This document shows, in pieces, positions 26,154-35,534 of a stretch of DNA of 64,000 bases (the first letter of the stretch is position 1; each line of letters begins with the position of its first letter). Made by a program: the position numbers and the translations under genes. The notes below the pieces were generated by a model, which worked only from the letters and a program-made list of their open reading frames with translations, did not search any database and was not told the origin of the DNA. Location of the stretch: positions 106,855 to 170,854 of the forward strand of contig CANQDQ010000003.1 of the NCBI GenBank assembly GCA_947593515.1, given 5' to 3'. Origin of the DNA: an uncultured Bacteroidales bacterium. Lineage in GTDB: Bacteria > Bacteroidota > Bacteroidia > Bacteroidales > UBA11471.

Positions 26154-26855
26154 TTGAAAAAGTGGTTATACATATTCTCCCTTCTGCTTGTCGCGGCACC
26201 CGTATGGGCGCAGCGGCAAAAGGTGCAGCGTATGCCCTACATCGACCAAAAGCGAATACACTTCGGCTTCTCGGTGGGCACACACGTGCAGGACTTGGCT
26301 ATACGCAACACGGGATTTACCACCGACGGCGGCGAAACATGGTATGCCGACGTGCCGGCATTCTCGCCCGGGTTCAACGTGGGACTGGTGAGCGACCTTT
26401 ACATCTGCCCGTACCTGAATGTGCGGTTCACGCCGACGCTGCTGTTCGGCAACAAGACGGTGGAATTGCGCGAGGAACATTCCGACGCCCGCCGCACCGT
26501 CGATTTGAAATCGACTTACATCATGATGCCCGTCAGTCTGAAATTCAGCTCCAAACGACTGAACAACTACTGTCCCTACATCGTGGCAGGGGTGGCACCG
26601 ACGGTGGATATTTCCAAAAAGAAAAACGACCTGCTGCGCATGAAAACCTACGACACCTATTTAGAAGTGGGCTTGGGCTGCAACATCTATCTGCCTTTCT
26701 TCAAACTGATTCCGGAGCTGAAATTCTGCTTCGGACTAAGCGACATCGTACAACACAAACGAGACGACCTCATCGACCCGCTCGACTACAAATATACGCA
26801 AGCCGTGAAAAAAGCGCTCTCCCGTTTAGTGGTATTGAGTATTTATTTTGAATAA
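26154..26855 (+). CDS. porT: PorT family outer-membrane protein (T9SS)
   Basis: 233 residues. Signal peptide KKWLYIFSLLLVAAPVWA, then an eight-strand-like beta-barrel with motifs matching PorT: YIDQKRIHFGFSVGTHVQD at 28-46 and LEVGLGCNIYLPFFKLIPEL near 170-190. PorT is part of the T9SS assembly machinery. The start codon is TTG at 26154-26156: an in-frame TAA lies at 26130-26132 and no ATG or GTG lies between. The TTG gives exactly the expected MKKW-type signal. It precedes the initiator tRNA. Confidence 0.85.
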   Translation: MKKWLYIFSLLLVAAPVWAQRQKVQRMPYIDQKRIHFGFSVGTHVQDLAIRNTGFTTDGGETWYADVPAFSPGFNVGLVSDLYICPYLNVRFTPTLLFGNKTVELREEHSDARRTVDLKSTYIMMPVSLKFSSKRLNNYCPYIVAGVAPTVDISKKKNDLLRMKTYDTYLEVGLGCNIYLPFFKLIPELKFCFGLSDIVQHKRDDLIDPLDYKYTQAVKKALSRLVVLSIYFE

Positions 26856-26932
26856 CACGCTCGCAAATAATTACTTATCGCGTACATCATACTCTGCATT
26901 CGTCGGGCTTTCCATTTTTAACATTTTATATC

Positions 26933-26962
26933 TTGCATATTCGGCAAAAGGTCGTACCTTTG
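26933..26962 (+). promoter_or_regulatory. Promoter of tRNA-fMet
   Basis: TTG (26933-26935) and TACCTTTG (26955-26962) are 19 bases apart. The tRNA begins 13 bases after the -7 box, the same spacing as at tRNA-Leu. Confidence 0.78.
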
Positions 26963-26975
26963 CAACCGAAAACAT

Positions 26976-27048
<73 letters not shown>

Positions 27049-27054
27049 CACAAG

Positions 27055-27088
27055 AAAGAGAGAATGCGCATCGCACATTCTCTCTTTT
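27055..27088 (+). terminator. Terminator of tRNA-fMet
   Basis: AAGAGAGAATG pairs with CATTCTCTCTT around a GC-rich loop, with T-run behind it. It lies 7 bases after the tRNA. Confidence 0.85.
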
Positions 27089-27097
27089 ATTTCTATG

Positions 27098-27164
27098 CCG
27101 GAAAAAGAATGCGGCACGATATTGTGCTACCCCGCATCGTGCCGCATCACTTATTTTTTCCGGC
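27098..27164. terminator. Bidirectional terminator with nested stems
   Basis: An inner 12-bp stem (ATGCGGCACGAT / ATCGTGCCGCAT) is enclosed by an outer GCCGGAAAAA / TTTTTTCCGGC. On the minus strand the inner stem is followed by a T-run (TTCTTTTT), so it should end the PepSY-like gene whose stop is at 27167-27169. Confidence 0.82.
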
Positions 27165-27166
27165 GA

Positions 27167-27607
27167 TTAGTCCATTTCGATGGGCAAAAATTGGTTATTA
27201 AATTCTATTTCCATGCGGTTGGACAGCTTGACATCGTATCCTCCCCGCCGATCTTTATCGATTTCCTGAATGGTCGTATTCGGGAAAGTCGTTGCCACGT
27301 AGGTGCGTATCTGTTCGGGAACGATGCCATCAGGAACGGTTTTTCCCATCGGACGATCGACCTCTTTCCACTCGCCTTTTTTATTGAATTTCACTTGGGT
27401 GGCATCGGTATAAGAAACGATGTACTCCGTCTCTCCCACTTCGGTTTCCTTGACTACCATTGCCACCTGCAAATCGGAGAAATAAGTGGTAAGCAGCGTC
27501 TGTGCCGGCTGCGGCAGCTGATTTACCGTGATAGCCGTTTTTTTCTCGGCGCACGCCGTCATATTCAATACAACGGCGACAGCAAATAAAATTCCCAATC
27601 TTTTCAT
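27167..27607 (-). CDS. PepSY-like domain lipoprotein
   Basis: 146 residues. Lipobox-like ending in the signal (VVLNMTAC, Cys19). The rest shows two PepSY-like beta-lactamase-inhibitor repeats: LPQPAQTLLTTYF...EYIVSYTDATQVKFNKKGEW and VPEQIRTYVATTFPNTTIQEIDKD...YDVKL. Such proteins are common, secreted, and usually of unknown function. Start ATG 27605-27607; a TTG two codons upstream is less likely. Single-gene unit. Confidence 0.8.
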   Translation of the reverse strand: MKRLGILFAVAVVLNMTACAEKKTAITVNQLPQPAQTLLTTYFSDLQVAMVVKETEVGETEYIVSYTDATQVKFNKKGEWKEVDRPMGKTVPDGIVPEQIRTYVATTFPNTTIQEIDKDRRGGYDVKLSNRMEIEFNNQFLPIEMD

Positions 27608-27634
27608 TGTCAAAAACTTTTAGTGAATATTGAA

Positions 27635-27642
27635 CAAATATA
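27635..27642 (-). promoter_or_regulatory. -7 promoter box of the PepSY-like gene
   Basis: TATATTTG on the minus strand, 27 bases upstream of the ATG, fits TAnnTTTG. The -33 element is not clear. Confidence 0.55.
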
Positions 27643-27697
27643 TAAGCAAAAAGGTTTTATATCTATCAAATTTATAGATAATTAAGGGATTTAACAT

Positions 27698-30600
27698 TTA
27701 TTCTTCATCTTGGAGCGGACATACCGGCACGACGGTTCCCGATGTTACATACCACAAAAAGCCCTGCACGGCGAAGCCCATTTCCTGCAAAAACTTCATG
27801 TAACGGGCTACCTGCCGGTGGTGCGACCGCCGCTCGGCGCCGAATTTGTAATCGACCACTGTCGCGCGGTTTCCGTCGATAACGATGCGATCGGGGCGAT
27901 AGGCTCCCTGTCGGGGGACGAGTATTTCGTTTTCGTTGAGTACGCGATTGCCGGCGGCAAACCACGCCTGCACTTCGGGGTCGGCAAGGCGTGTACGCAG
28001 CAGCGCCGCGATTTCCTGTGCCTCGTCCCGCGTAATTTCGCCGCTGCGGATATGGGAGCGTATCGCCTCGTCGAGGTCGTCGGGGGTGCGAATGGCACTG
28101 AGTATATCGTGATACACCGTGCCGCGATGACGGCCGTCGGTAAGGTCGAAATAGCCTTTTCCCAACAGGCGCAGCCGCAGACGTCCGCTCGGAGCGATAG
28201 AGCGATAGGGCAACGGTGCGCACTCCCCGCCGTTTTCAACAGGAGCTGCCAAATACGATTTTTTCGTGCCGAGAACGTATCGGGCATTGTCGGAGTCGTA
28301 ACCGGCACGAAGGTCGATATAAGCCGGTTGTCCGTCGGGAAAAGCGGCGCTGCCTTCCTCGATACATTTTTGCAAAATCGCACCGATATGGTTATCTTTC
28401 GTTCCTTTCGGTACAAAAACGTACAACTCCTCCCGCGCCCGCGTAAACGCCACGTAAGCCAGATTGAGATTGTCGATGTAGGTATGCAGGCGCTCCGAAA
28501 AATACGCCCGGCTGTATATCGTATCGGCAAGGTCTTTCCGATAGGTAAGCGGCACGACGGGCAGGCGGTCGAACACGCCTTCGGTCTCCGCCCACAATAT
28601 CGGCGCATGGTTGGACGAGTGATCGACGAGCCAGTTGCAGAAAGGAACGAGAACGGCATCGAACTCCAATCCCTTCGCCTTGTGTATGGTCATGATGCGT
28701 ATGGCATCTTGCTCGCCCGGCGTGGAGAGCGAACGGGTGCACCCCTTGTCGTGCCACCAGAGCAGGAACGAATCGAGGTCGGAGGAATGCCGGTCGGCAT
28801 ATTGCAATACGAGGTCGAGAAACGCCTGAACGAATACGTTTTCGTTTCCGACGGTATCGACGGGGAAAAGGTCTATGATTTTTTCGCAGATTTCATAGAG
28901 CGGTTCGCCGCGCAAAGTTTCCACTCGCGCCAGTTCTTCGGAATCGCGCCCCGCCTCCATATCCGCACATATCCGAGCAATGGCAGCATCTTCCGGAATT
29001 TTTCGGCAAAAGACCGCGATGGCATATAAAGCGAAAAATCTCCTCAACGCCTCTTGCGGGGCATTCAGGTAGTCGAGCAGGGAAATAATCAGGCGCACGG
29101 TCGGCGAATTGCCGATGTAGAGTGCTTCGTCGGAAATCACATCGTAACGATAACGGCTGTCCGGCGCAGCCGCCTGCTCCTGCAAAAGGTGCTGCACGAT
29201 GCAGTTGCCCTCCTCTTTGGTGCGCACCAATATGGCCGTATCGCGCAGGGCAACGCCGCGCTCCTGCAAGTCGCGCAGCGTATCGGAAAGTTTCGCCAAG
29301 ACCTGCGCACGGGCGCGTCCCTCGTCTTTATTCTCTTTGTCGTCCTCGGAAAAAGCGACCTCCACATACCCGCTGTCGGGCGCGACGCCTTCACCCGTTT
29401 TCTGGGCGGAGTTGCGATAGACCGCTTCTATTTTGTCGGAAAAATCATCGGCAAGAGCGGCAGGCAGGCGTTCATCGAGTTTTTGTTGCAAGTAGGCGGC
29501 GGCACGGTCGAAAAACGAATTGTTGAATCGCACCACGTTGGCGGCGCTGCGCCAGTTGGTGTCGAGCGTCCACTCTTTCAGTTCGTTTTTGGGGAAATAC
29601 TCCGGCAGCCGCTCGTTGAGCAGCTCCCAATCGGAATTGCGCCAGCGATAGACGCTCTGCTTCACGTCGCCCACGACAAGATTGCTCAAAGCGCGGTCGT
29701 TGCTCTCCTTGACGAGCGGGTAAAAATTGTTCCACTGCGTAACCGACGTATCTTGAAATTCGTCGATGAAAAAGTGGTTGATATACGTGCCTATCTTTTC
29801 GTAAACGAAAGGCGTGTCGGTGTCGCTGATGACATGGCGGAGCAAGTCGTTGGTGTCGGAAAGGAACAGCGTTCCACGCTTGTTTTTGCAAGTTTGCAGA
29901 TACTCCACGACGTCGTTGAGAATGCCGAGCGTATAGAGGTGCCTGCCGGTGTGTACCGCCGAGAGGTATTCGGTGTAAGGCTTCCCGTAGAGGGCGACGA
30001 TGCGCTGCATACAGGCGCGCAGCGGCTCGCTTATGCGGTGTATGGCGTCGATGGTTGCCGCATCGACATTTTTCTTGGTGTACCACTTATCGACCTCATC
30101 TTCCGAAAGGGCGGTCAGATAGCTATTCGGCAGAAGGGTATAATCGCCGTTCGCCCACTTCCGGAATTGCTGTGCGCCCGACCGGCTTCCGTTTTTGAAA
30201 TCATCGGGTGCGATGCCGTTTTGCTGCATCAGCGCAAGGGCTTCGGCGGCACACTCCTTTACCTGTTTCTCGAAATCGCGTTTGAGGCTTTCAAGCGTGC
30301 CGATATAGTTTTCGAGCGACTTGCGGTCTTGCAGCACCTCCTGTATCTTGTCGCGGTGCGACTTGTACTGTTCCTTGAAAATTTCGCCGGCAAGCTCTTC
30401 GATTTTCGTCCGGAATTTTTTGTAAGAATCTTCTTCGATTTGCTGTCGGGCGTAACCGACAAGCCACTTCAACAGCTCTTTGTTTTCGCTTTTTTCCAAC
30501 TCGAAAAACATCTGATCGACGGCTTCGGTAAGCATGGACGCGCTGTCGAGTTCGATGTTGTAGCGATTCGACAATCCCGCTTCGTACATAAAAGAGCGGG

Positions 30601-30982
30601 CTATCTGCTGGAAAAAGCGGTCGATGGTGCTGATGTTGAATCCCGAAAAATCGTGCAGGAGCGTGAACAGCTGCTCCGACGCCTGCTGCCGCAGGTCGTC
30701 GATGTTTCCGGTGATGCCGTCTTTTCCTAAGAGATAGTGTATAAGAGGCGATTTTTCCGGCGTAGACGAGAGGCAAAAGAGTTCCTTGACGATGCGTTTT
30801 TTCATCTCGTCGGTCGCCTTGTTGGTGAACGTTACGGCAAGAATGCGGCGATAGCGGCGGTTCCGTTCGTCTTGAAACAGCTTTTCGCCCTCGTCGGGAG
30901 GAGCGAGCAACAGCTTGATGTATTCGAGCGTGAGCCGGAAAGTTTTTCCCGATCCGGCGGAGGCGCGGTAAACGTTCAACAT
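27698..30982 (-). CDS. addA: AddA-type helicase-nuclease (UvrD family)
   Basis: 1094 residues. Walker A ASAGSGKT is at residues 7-14; motif Ia AVTFTNKATDEMKKRI at about 49-64; the Walker B FFIDEFQDTS is near 400; motif III DVKQSVYRWR near 450; motif V/VI in IMTIHKAKGLEFDAVL and AYVAFTRAREELYVF. The C-terminus has a PD-(D/E)XK nuclease motif (YRPDRIVI...ATVVDYKFG). It should process double-strand DNA ends for recombination together with AddB, which is not adjacent here. It follows the SUI1 gene by 11 bases in a minus-strand operon. Normal length. Confidence 0.93.
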   Translation of the reverse strand: MLNVYRASAGSGKTFRLTLEYIKLLLAPPDEGEKLFQDERNRRYRRILAVTFTNKATDEMKKRIVKELFCLSSTPEKSPLIHYLLGKDGITGNIDDLRQQASEQLFTLLHDFSGFNISTIDRFFQQIARSFMYEAGLSNRYNIELDSASMLTEAVDQMFFELEKSENKELLKWLVGYARQQIEEDSYKKFRTKIEELAGEIFKEQYKSHRDKIQEVLQDRKSLENYIGTLESLKRDFEKQVKECAAEALALMQQNGIAPDDFKNGSRSGAQQFRKWANGDYTLLPNSYLTALSEDEVDKWYTKKNVDAATIDAIHRISEPLRACMQRIVALYGKPYTEYLSAVHTGRHLYTLGILNDVVEYLQTCKNKRGTLFLSDTNDLLRHVISDTDTPFVYEKIGTYINHFFIDEFQDTSVTQWNNFYPLVKESNDRALSNLVVGDVKQSVYRWRNSDWELLNERLPEYFPKNELKEWTLDTNWRSAANVVRFNNSFFDRAAAYLQQKLDERLPAALADDFSDKIEAVYRNSAQKTGEGVAPDSGYVEVAFSEDDKENKDEGRARAQVLAKLSDTLRDLQERGVALRDTAILVRTKEEGNCIVQHLLQEQAAAPDSRYRYDVISDEALYIGNSPTVRLIISLLDYLNAPQEALRRFFALYAIAVFCRKIPEDAAIARICADMEAGRDSEELARVETLRGEPLYEICEKIIDLFPVDTVGNENVFVQAFLDLVLQYADRHSSDLDSFLLWWHDKGCTRSLSTPGEQDAIRIMTIHKAKGLEFDAVLVPFCNWLVDHSSNHAPILWAETEGVFDRLPVVPLTYRKDLADTIYSRAYFSERLHTYIDNLNLAYVAFTRAREELYVFVPKGTKDNHIGAILQKCIEEGSAAFPDGQPAYIDLRAGYDSDNARYVLGTKKSYLAAPVENGGECAPLPYRSIAPSGRLRLRLLGKGYFDLTDGRHRGTVYHDILSAIRTPDDLDEAIRSHIRSGEITRDEAQEIAALLRTRLADPEVQAWFAAGNRVLNENEILVPRQGAYRPDRIVIDGNRATVVDYKFGAERRSHHRQVARYMKFLQEMGFAVQGFLWYVTSGTVVPVCPLQDEE

Positions 30983-30993
30983 GGCTTTACGAT

Positions 30994-31338
30994 TCAGATG
31001 ATGCGGCTTCGGGTGTATCCCTCCTTATCCAAAATTTCTTTCACTTTGCGGCGCAGGTCGCCCTGTATCAATATCTCGCCGTCGCGGGAGGAGCCGCCCA
31101 CGCCGCAGCGGGTTTTCAATAGTTTCGCCAACGCTTTCAAATCGTCGTCGCTGCCGACGAATCCGGTAATGAGCGTCGCCTGCTTTCCGTTGCCGCGCTT
31201 GTCGAGTTCGATGCGCAGCAGCTGTTTTTCCGGCGCAAGCGTCTGCGGCTCGTCGGAAGATTCGGTTTGAAACGCGAAATCGGGGTTGGTGGAATAGACG
31301 ATGTTCAAACGGCTTTTCCAATCGTTGTCTTTACCCAT
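30994..31338 (-). CDS. SUI1/eIF1-like translation factor
   Basis: 114 residues. The C-terminal half is the SUI1 (YciH) fold: LLRIELDKRGNGKQATLITGF, then LKTRCGVGGSSRDGEILIQGD and KVKEILDKEGYTRSR. The N-terminus is disordered-looking. YciH-like factors bind the small ribosomal subunit and affect initiation fidelity or stress-induced translation. It heads the operon with addA. Its start matches the family length. Confidence 0.93.
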   Translation of the reverse strand: MGKDNDWKSRLNIVYSTNPDFAFQTESSDEPQTLAPEKQLLRIELDKRGNGKQATLITGFVGSDDDLKALAKLLKTRCGVGGSSRDGEILIQGDLRRKVKEILDKEGYTRSRII

Positions 31339-31372
31339 ATCTCGAAAGTGTTGTCGACTGTCAATAATTTTC

Positions 31373-31404
31373 CAAATTTAGCACGGAATATGCAGTTTGC
31401 CAAA
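31373..31404 (-). promoter_or_regulatory. Promoter of the SUI1-addA operon
   Basis: On the minus strand TTTG (31401-31404) and TAAATTTG (31373-31380) are 20 bases apart. The ATG is 34 bases downstream. Confidence 0.7.
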
Positions 31405-31412
31405 AAAAACGC

Positions 31413-31420
31413 TACTTTTG
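31413..31420 (+). promoter_or_regulatory. -7 promoter box of the FAH-family gene
   Basis: TACTTTTG matches TAnnTTTG, 24 bases before the ATG at 31445. It lies next to the divergent SUI1 promoter. Confidence 0.55.
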
Positions 31421-31444
31421 TTCATAAAATCGAAAAAAGCCGTT

Positions 31445-32062
31445 ATGAAAATTTTTGCAGTGGGGTGGAATTACCTCGACCACAATAAAGAGATGAATCA
31501 TGCGTTATTACCAAAGGAGCCGGTTCTCTTTCTGAAACCCGACACGGCGATACTGAAAGACGGGAAGCCGTTTTTTCTGCCGTCGTTTTCGGAAAGAATC
31601 GAATACGAAACCGAGTTGGTCGTCCGCATTTCGCGGTTGGGAAAAAACGTTGCCACCCGCTTCGCCCGCCGGTACTACGATGCCGTAACGGTGGGTATCG
31701 ACTTCACTGCGCGGGATTTGCAGTCCCGCCTGCGAGCCGAAGGCGCCCCGTGGGAAATCTCCAAAGGCTTCGACGGGTCGGCCGTGGTGGGCGAGTTCGT
31801 GCCTGTTGCCGAAACAGGCGATGATTTGCAAGACCTGCATTTCTCTCTGCAAATCGACGGCACGACGGTGCAGCGGGGACATACCGCCGACATGATTTTT
31901 CCCATCGACGAAATCATCGCCTACATCAGTCGGTTTTATACCCTGCGCATGGGCGATCTGCTGTTCACGGGAACGCCGCAAGGGGTAGGTCCCGTATCGA
32001 TAGGGAACCGGTTGCAAGGATTTTTGGGAGAGCGCAAATTGCTCGATTTTCACGTGCGATAG
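31445..32062 (+). CDS. Fumarylacetoacetate hydrolase family protein
   Basis: 205 residues. The FAH C-terminal fold is seen: IFAVGWNYLDH at the N-terminus, EPVLFLKPDTAIL, the metal-binding acidic pair in IEYETELVV (about residues 53-60), TVGIDFTARDLQSRL (near 85) and LLFTGTPQGVGPV near 178. Members cleave C-C bonds in acylpyruvates or oxaloacetate. The substrate cannot be told from sequence. Start ATG 31445. porU begins 25 bases downstream, so the two may be co-transcribed. Confidence 0.9.
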   Translation: MKIFAVGWNYLDHNKEMNHALLPKEPVLFLKPDTAILKDGKPFFLPSFSERIEYETELVVRISRLGKNVATRFARRYYDAVTVGIDFTARDLQSRLRAEGAPWEISKGFDGSAVVGEFVPVAETGDDLQDLHFSLQIDGTTVQRGHTADMIFPIDEIIAYISRFYTLRMGDLLFTGTPQGVGPVSIGNRLQGFLGERKLLDFHVR

Positions 32063-32087
32063 CTTTCCCCGCCGAAATACGAATCGT

Positions 32088-35000
32088 ATGAAAAAATACA
32101 ACCTTCTGTTTTTAACCCTCATCGTCTTTCTGTCGGCAGAAGCGGGCGCACCGTCCACACTGCGGGCAACGACAGCGCGCTATGCCGAGAACTCGGTGCT
32201 GGCGTCGGGCACGTGGGTAAAAATAGGTGTGGAGGAATCGGGCATTTACCAGCTATCATACAACGAGCTGCGGGAATACGGATTTTCCGACCCTGCCCAC
32301 GTGGCAGTGTTCGGCTACGGCGGCGCCATGCTTTCGGAAGATTTTTCGACGGCATACATCGACGACCTGCCGCAGGTGCCCGCCCTGCATACGGGCAGCA
32401 AATTGATTTTCTACGCACAGGGCGTCGTGTCGTGGAGCGTGCAAAACGGACTTTTCGCGCGCACGCGCAACCCCTATTCCACATCGGGGTATTACTTTTT
32501 GACGCAACTCGACGAAACGCCGGCAACACCGGCAACGGTGCCCTCTGCCGACGATGCAGCAGCAACGACGGTTACGACCTTTCACGACCACATACTGCAT
32601 GAAACGGAGGCGGTGAATCCCGGACACATGGGGAGAAATTTCTACGGAGAAGATTTCCTCTACACGAGCGTACAAAATTTCACATTCGACGCAGCCGGCA
32701 TAACCGACACGCCCGTAAACCTGCAAATGAACCTCCTCTCGAAATCGACCACCTCGACGGCGACATGGCGTATAAACGTCAATCAAAATCTGCTGCGGGA
32801 GGTTTCTGTCGCCCCGATACTCAGCGATGCCGATTACAAGAGCGGTACGGAATCGGTGATACAGAGCACGTTTCCTCCGAATGCCGTCGATGCCGACGTC
32901 GTGCGGATTTCATTCTCCTGCCCCAACGCTTCGGCGGCTTATCTCGATTACATTCTGCTGGATATGGAGCGGGAATTGCGGCTGTACGACGGAAAAGTGG
33001 CATTCCGACGCAAAGACGCCGCCGCCAAACGGCTGCGCTATGTCGTATCGGCAGCGGGAGCTTCAGCGTTTCACCTATGGGACGTAACACAGCCGTCGGC
33101 TCCCCACGAAATAACGGCAGAAGCCTCCGACGGCGGCACCTTCGCTTTCGTTCCGGCGGAAACGGCGCTGCGAGAATATGTGGCATTCGACGCTGGAGCG
33201 ACTTTTCCTTCGCCTGTCTTCGTCGGCACGGTAACGCCGCAAAATCTGCACGCCACGCCGCACACCGATTTTATCATCGTATCGCCGCCGGCATTTGCCG
33301 ACGAAGCCCGCCGGTTGGGAGAATTTCACCTTCAAAAAGATTCGCTTTCGTACCTCATCGTACAGCCGACCGCAATCTACAACGAATTTTCTTCGGGCAC
33401 ACCCGACGCCACCGCCATACGCCGCTTCATGAAAATGCTGTACGACCGTGCCGACGACGAGTCGCAACGACCGCGTTACCTCTTGCTCTTCGGCGACGGC
33501 ACATATGACAATCAGCGTGTTACGGCGGAGAGTGCATCGCTCGCCTATCCCTTCCTGCTGACATTTCAAGCCGATGAAAGCGCAGACGAACGCAACAGTT
33601 TCGTTACCGACGACTATTTCGGTTTTCTGCACGACAACGAAGGCGCCGACCTGCGTCGCGCCTCGCTCGACATAGGCATCGGGCGTTTCCCTGTACGGAC
33701 GAAAGACGAAGCCGCCAACGTCGTGGATAAAATAATCGCCTATGCTGCCAATACCGACTACGGATACTGGAAAAACGACATCTGTCTGGTAGCCGACGAC
33801 GGCAACAACGGCGACCACATGAAACAATGCGAAGAAATAGCGACCGCTTTTCAACAAAAAAATCCCGCCTCTTTTCTTTACAAAATTTACATCGATGCCT
33901 ACAATCGGGTAAGTATGGCTACGGGAGGCACCTATCCCGACGCCAAAGCGCAAATGCTCGACCTGTTGAAAAAAGACGGCGTTTTGGTCATCGATTACGT
34001 AGGACACGGCAGTCCGAGAGGATTGACGGCGGAAAAGATTCTCGAATGGAGCGACATTTCGAATATGTACGTTTCGCGCCTGCCGCTATGGATTACGGCA
34101 ACGTGCAGCTTCAGCCGCTTCGACGATCTGACCAATTCCGGCGGGGAGGAACTTTTTCTGAATCCGCAAGGAGGCGGAATAGCCCTCATATCGACCACCC
34201 GCGTGGTGTATATCCATGCCAACGGCATCATCAACAAAGCGATAGCCGAACATCTTTTCGATCGAGAACCGGACGGTCGGACAATTCGTCTGGGCGATGT
34301 CGTGCGCAGAGGAAAAAACACCATAACCGGCGCCGATGACGTATTGATGAACAAACTCAACTATATCTTGCTCGGCGACCCCGCTTTGCGATTGAACGTG
34401 CCGCCATATCAGATGAAAATAACGGAAATAAACGACTTGTCGCCGACCGGAAATGAAGAAAACATCGAATTGAACGCCCGCGCATGGGTTACGGTGAAGG
34501 GCGAGGCACAAACCGCCGACGGCAAGCGCATAGAAGATTTCAACGGCGTGATTTATCCGCGTCTGTACGACTCCGAAAGAGAAATCGTTACCGCCGGAAA
34601 CGGCAACGAGGGCAACCCCGTGCCTTTCACATTTTCCCGACGGGACAATATGCTCTACACGGGGCGCGACTCGGTGCGCAACGGGCAGTTTGAATTTACT
34701 TTCAAAATGCCGCGCGAACTGAACTATTCCGACCTGTCGGGACTATTCAACCTCTATGCGTGCGACGATGCGGGACGGGAGGCTCAGGGCATGAACGACC
34801 GCTTCATTGTCGGCGGTATGGATACGGACGCCAAAGTCGATACGGAGGGTCCGCAGATACACGCCATATACCTGAATACGCCAGACTTCACCGACGGCGA
34901 CGAAGTGAATGAAACGCCGGTATTCATCGCGCAGGTGGAAGACGAGTCGGGCATCAATATTTCCGGCATCGGATTAGGGCACGATATGACGGTGCGCATC

Positions 35001-35507
35001 GACGACGACCCGCAGCAGGAATATGTGATAAACGACTATTTCGTACCGGTTACGGGACAATTCGGACTGGGCGACGTCTACTACGAACTGCCGGAGCTTT
35101 CGGAAGGCAAACACACGCTTTCGTTCACGGTGTGGGACACCGACGAAAATTCCGCGCGCCAATCGCTGCACTTTACCGTCAAAAAAGGATTGAAACCGCG
35201 CATTTACGAACTGTATCCGTCGCAAAGTCCGGTAAGCGATGTCGCGCAATTCTACTTGCGGCACGACCGCCCGAATATGTTGATGACGATAAAACTCTCC
35301 ATATTCAACTGGTTGGGCAGTGAAGTGTGGACGACAGAAGTAACCGGTATGTCAGACCTCCGGAAGTCCATACCCATCGAATGGCAGCTCACCGACAAAG
35401 CGGGGCGGCGCGTTCCGGGAGGCATCTATCTCTATCGGGCAGTCATATCGGTAAACGGCGGCAGCGAAGCCACGAAGACGCAAAAAATCATGGTTACTCC
35501 ACAATAA
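32088..35507 (+). CDS. porU: T9SS sortase PorU (C25 peptidase family)
   Basis: 1139 residues. PorU removes the C-terminal sorting signal from T9SS cargo at the surface and attaches it to A-LPS. Signal peptide at the start; the gingipain-like catalytic domain holds the putative dyad His640 (IDYVGHGSP) and Cys673 (ITATCSFSRF). A region of beta domains follows to the C-terminus, ending with a sorting-type tail (LTDKAGRRVPGGIYLYRAVI...), as in PorU, which is itself carried to the surface. It is followed by porV in the usual order, 27 bases away. Confidence 0.93.
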   Translation: MKKYNLLFLTLIVFLSAEAGAPSTLRATTARYAENSVLASGTWVKIGVEESGIYQLSYNELREYGFSDPAHVAVFGYGGAMLSEDFSTAYIDDLPQVPALHTGSKLIFYAQGVVSWSVQNGLFARTRNPYSTSGYYFLTQLDETPATPATVPSADDAAATTVTTFHDHILHETEAVNPGHMGRNFYGEDFLYTSVQNFTFDAAGITDTPVNLQMNLLSKSTTSTATWRINVNQNLLREVSVAPILSDADYKSGTESVIQSTFPPNAVDADVVRISFSCPNASAAYLDYILLDMERELRLYDGKVAFRRKDAAAKRLRYVVSAAGASAFHLWDVTQPSAPHEITAEASDGGTFAFVPAETALREYVAFDAGATFPSPVFVGTVTPQNLHATPHTDFIIVSPPAFADEARRLGEFHLQKDSLSYLIVQPTAIYNEFSSGTPDATAIRRFMKMLYDRADDESQRPRYLLLFGDGTYDNQRVTAESASLAYPFLLTFQADESADERNSFVTDDYFGFLHDNEGADLRRASLDIGIGRFPVRTKDEAANVVDKIIAYAANTDYGYWKNDICLVADDGNNGDHMKQCEEIATAFQQKNPASFLYKIYIDAYNRVSMATGGTYPDAKAQMLDLLKKDGVLVIDYVGHGSPRGLTAEKILEWSDISNMYVSRLPLWITATCSFSRFDDLTNSGGEELFLNPQGGGIALISTTRVVYIHANGIINKAIAEHLFDREPDGRTIRLGDVVRRGKNTITGADDVLMNKLNYILLGDPALRLNVPPYQMKITEINDLSPTGNEENIELNARAWVTVKGEAQTADGKRIEDFNGVIYPRLYDSEREIVTAGNGNEGNPVPFTFSRRDNMLYTGRDSVRNGQFEFTFKMPRELNYSDLSGLFNLYACDDAGREAQGMNDRFIVGGMDTDAKVDTEGPQIHAIYLNTPDFTDGDEVNETPVFIAQVEDESGINISGIGLGHDMTVRIDDDPQQEYVINDYFVPVTGQFGLGDVYYELPELSEGKHTLSFTVWDTDENSARQSLHFTVKKGLKPRIYELYPSQSPVSDVAQFYLRHDRPNMLMTIKLSIFNWLGSEVWTTEVTGMSDLRKSIPIEWQLTDKAGRRVPGGIYLYRAVISVNGGSEATKTQKIMVTPQ

Positions 35508-35534
35508 AAGGGTAAAATAGAAAGTTTATAATCT

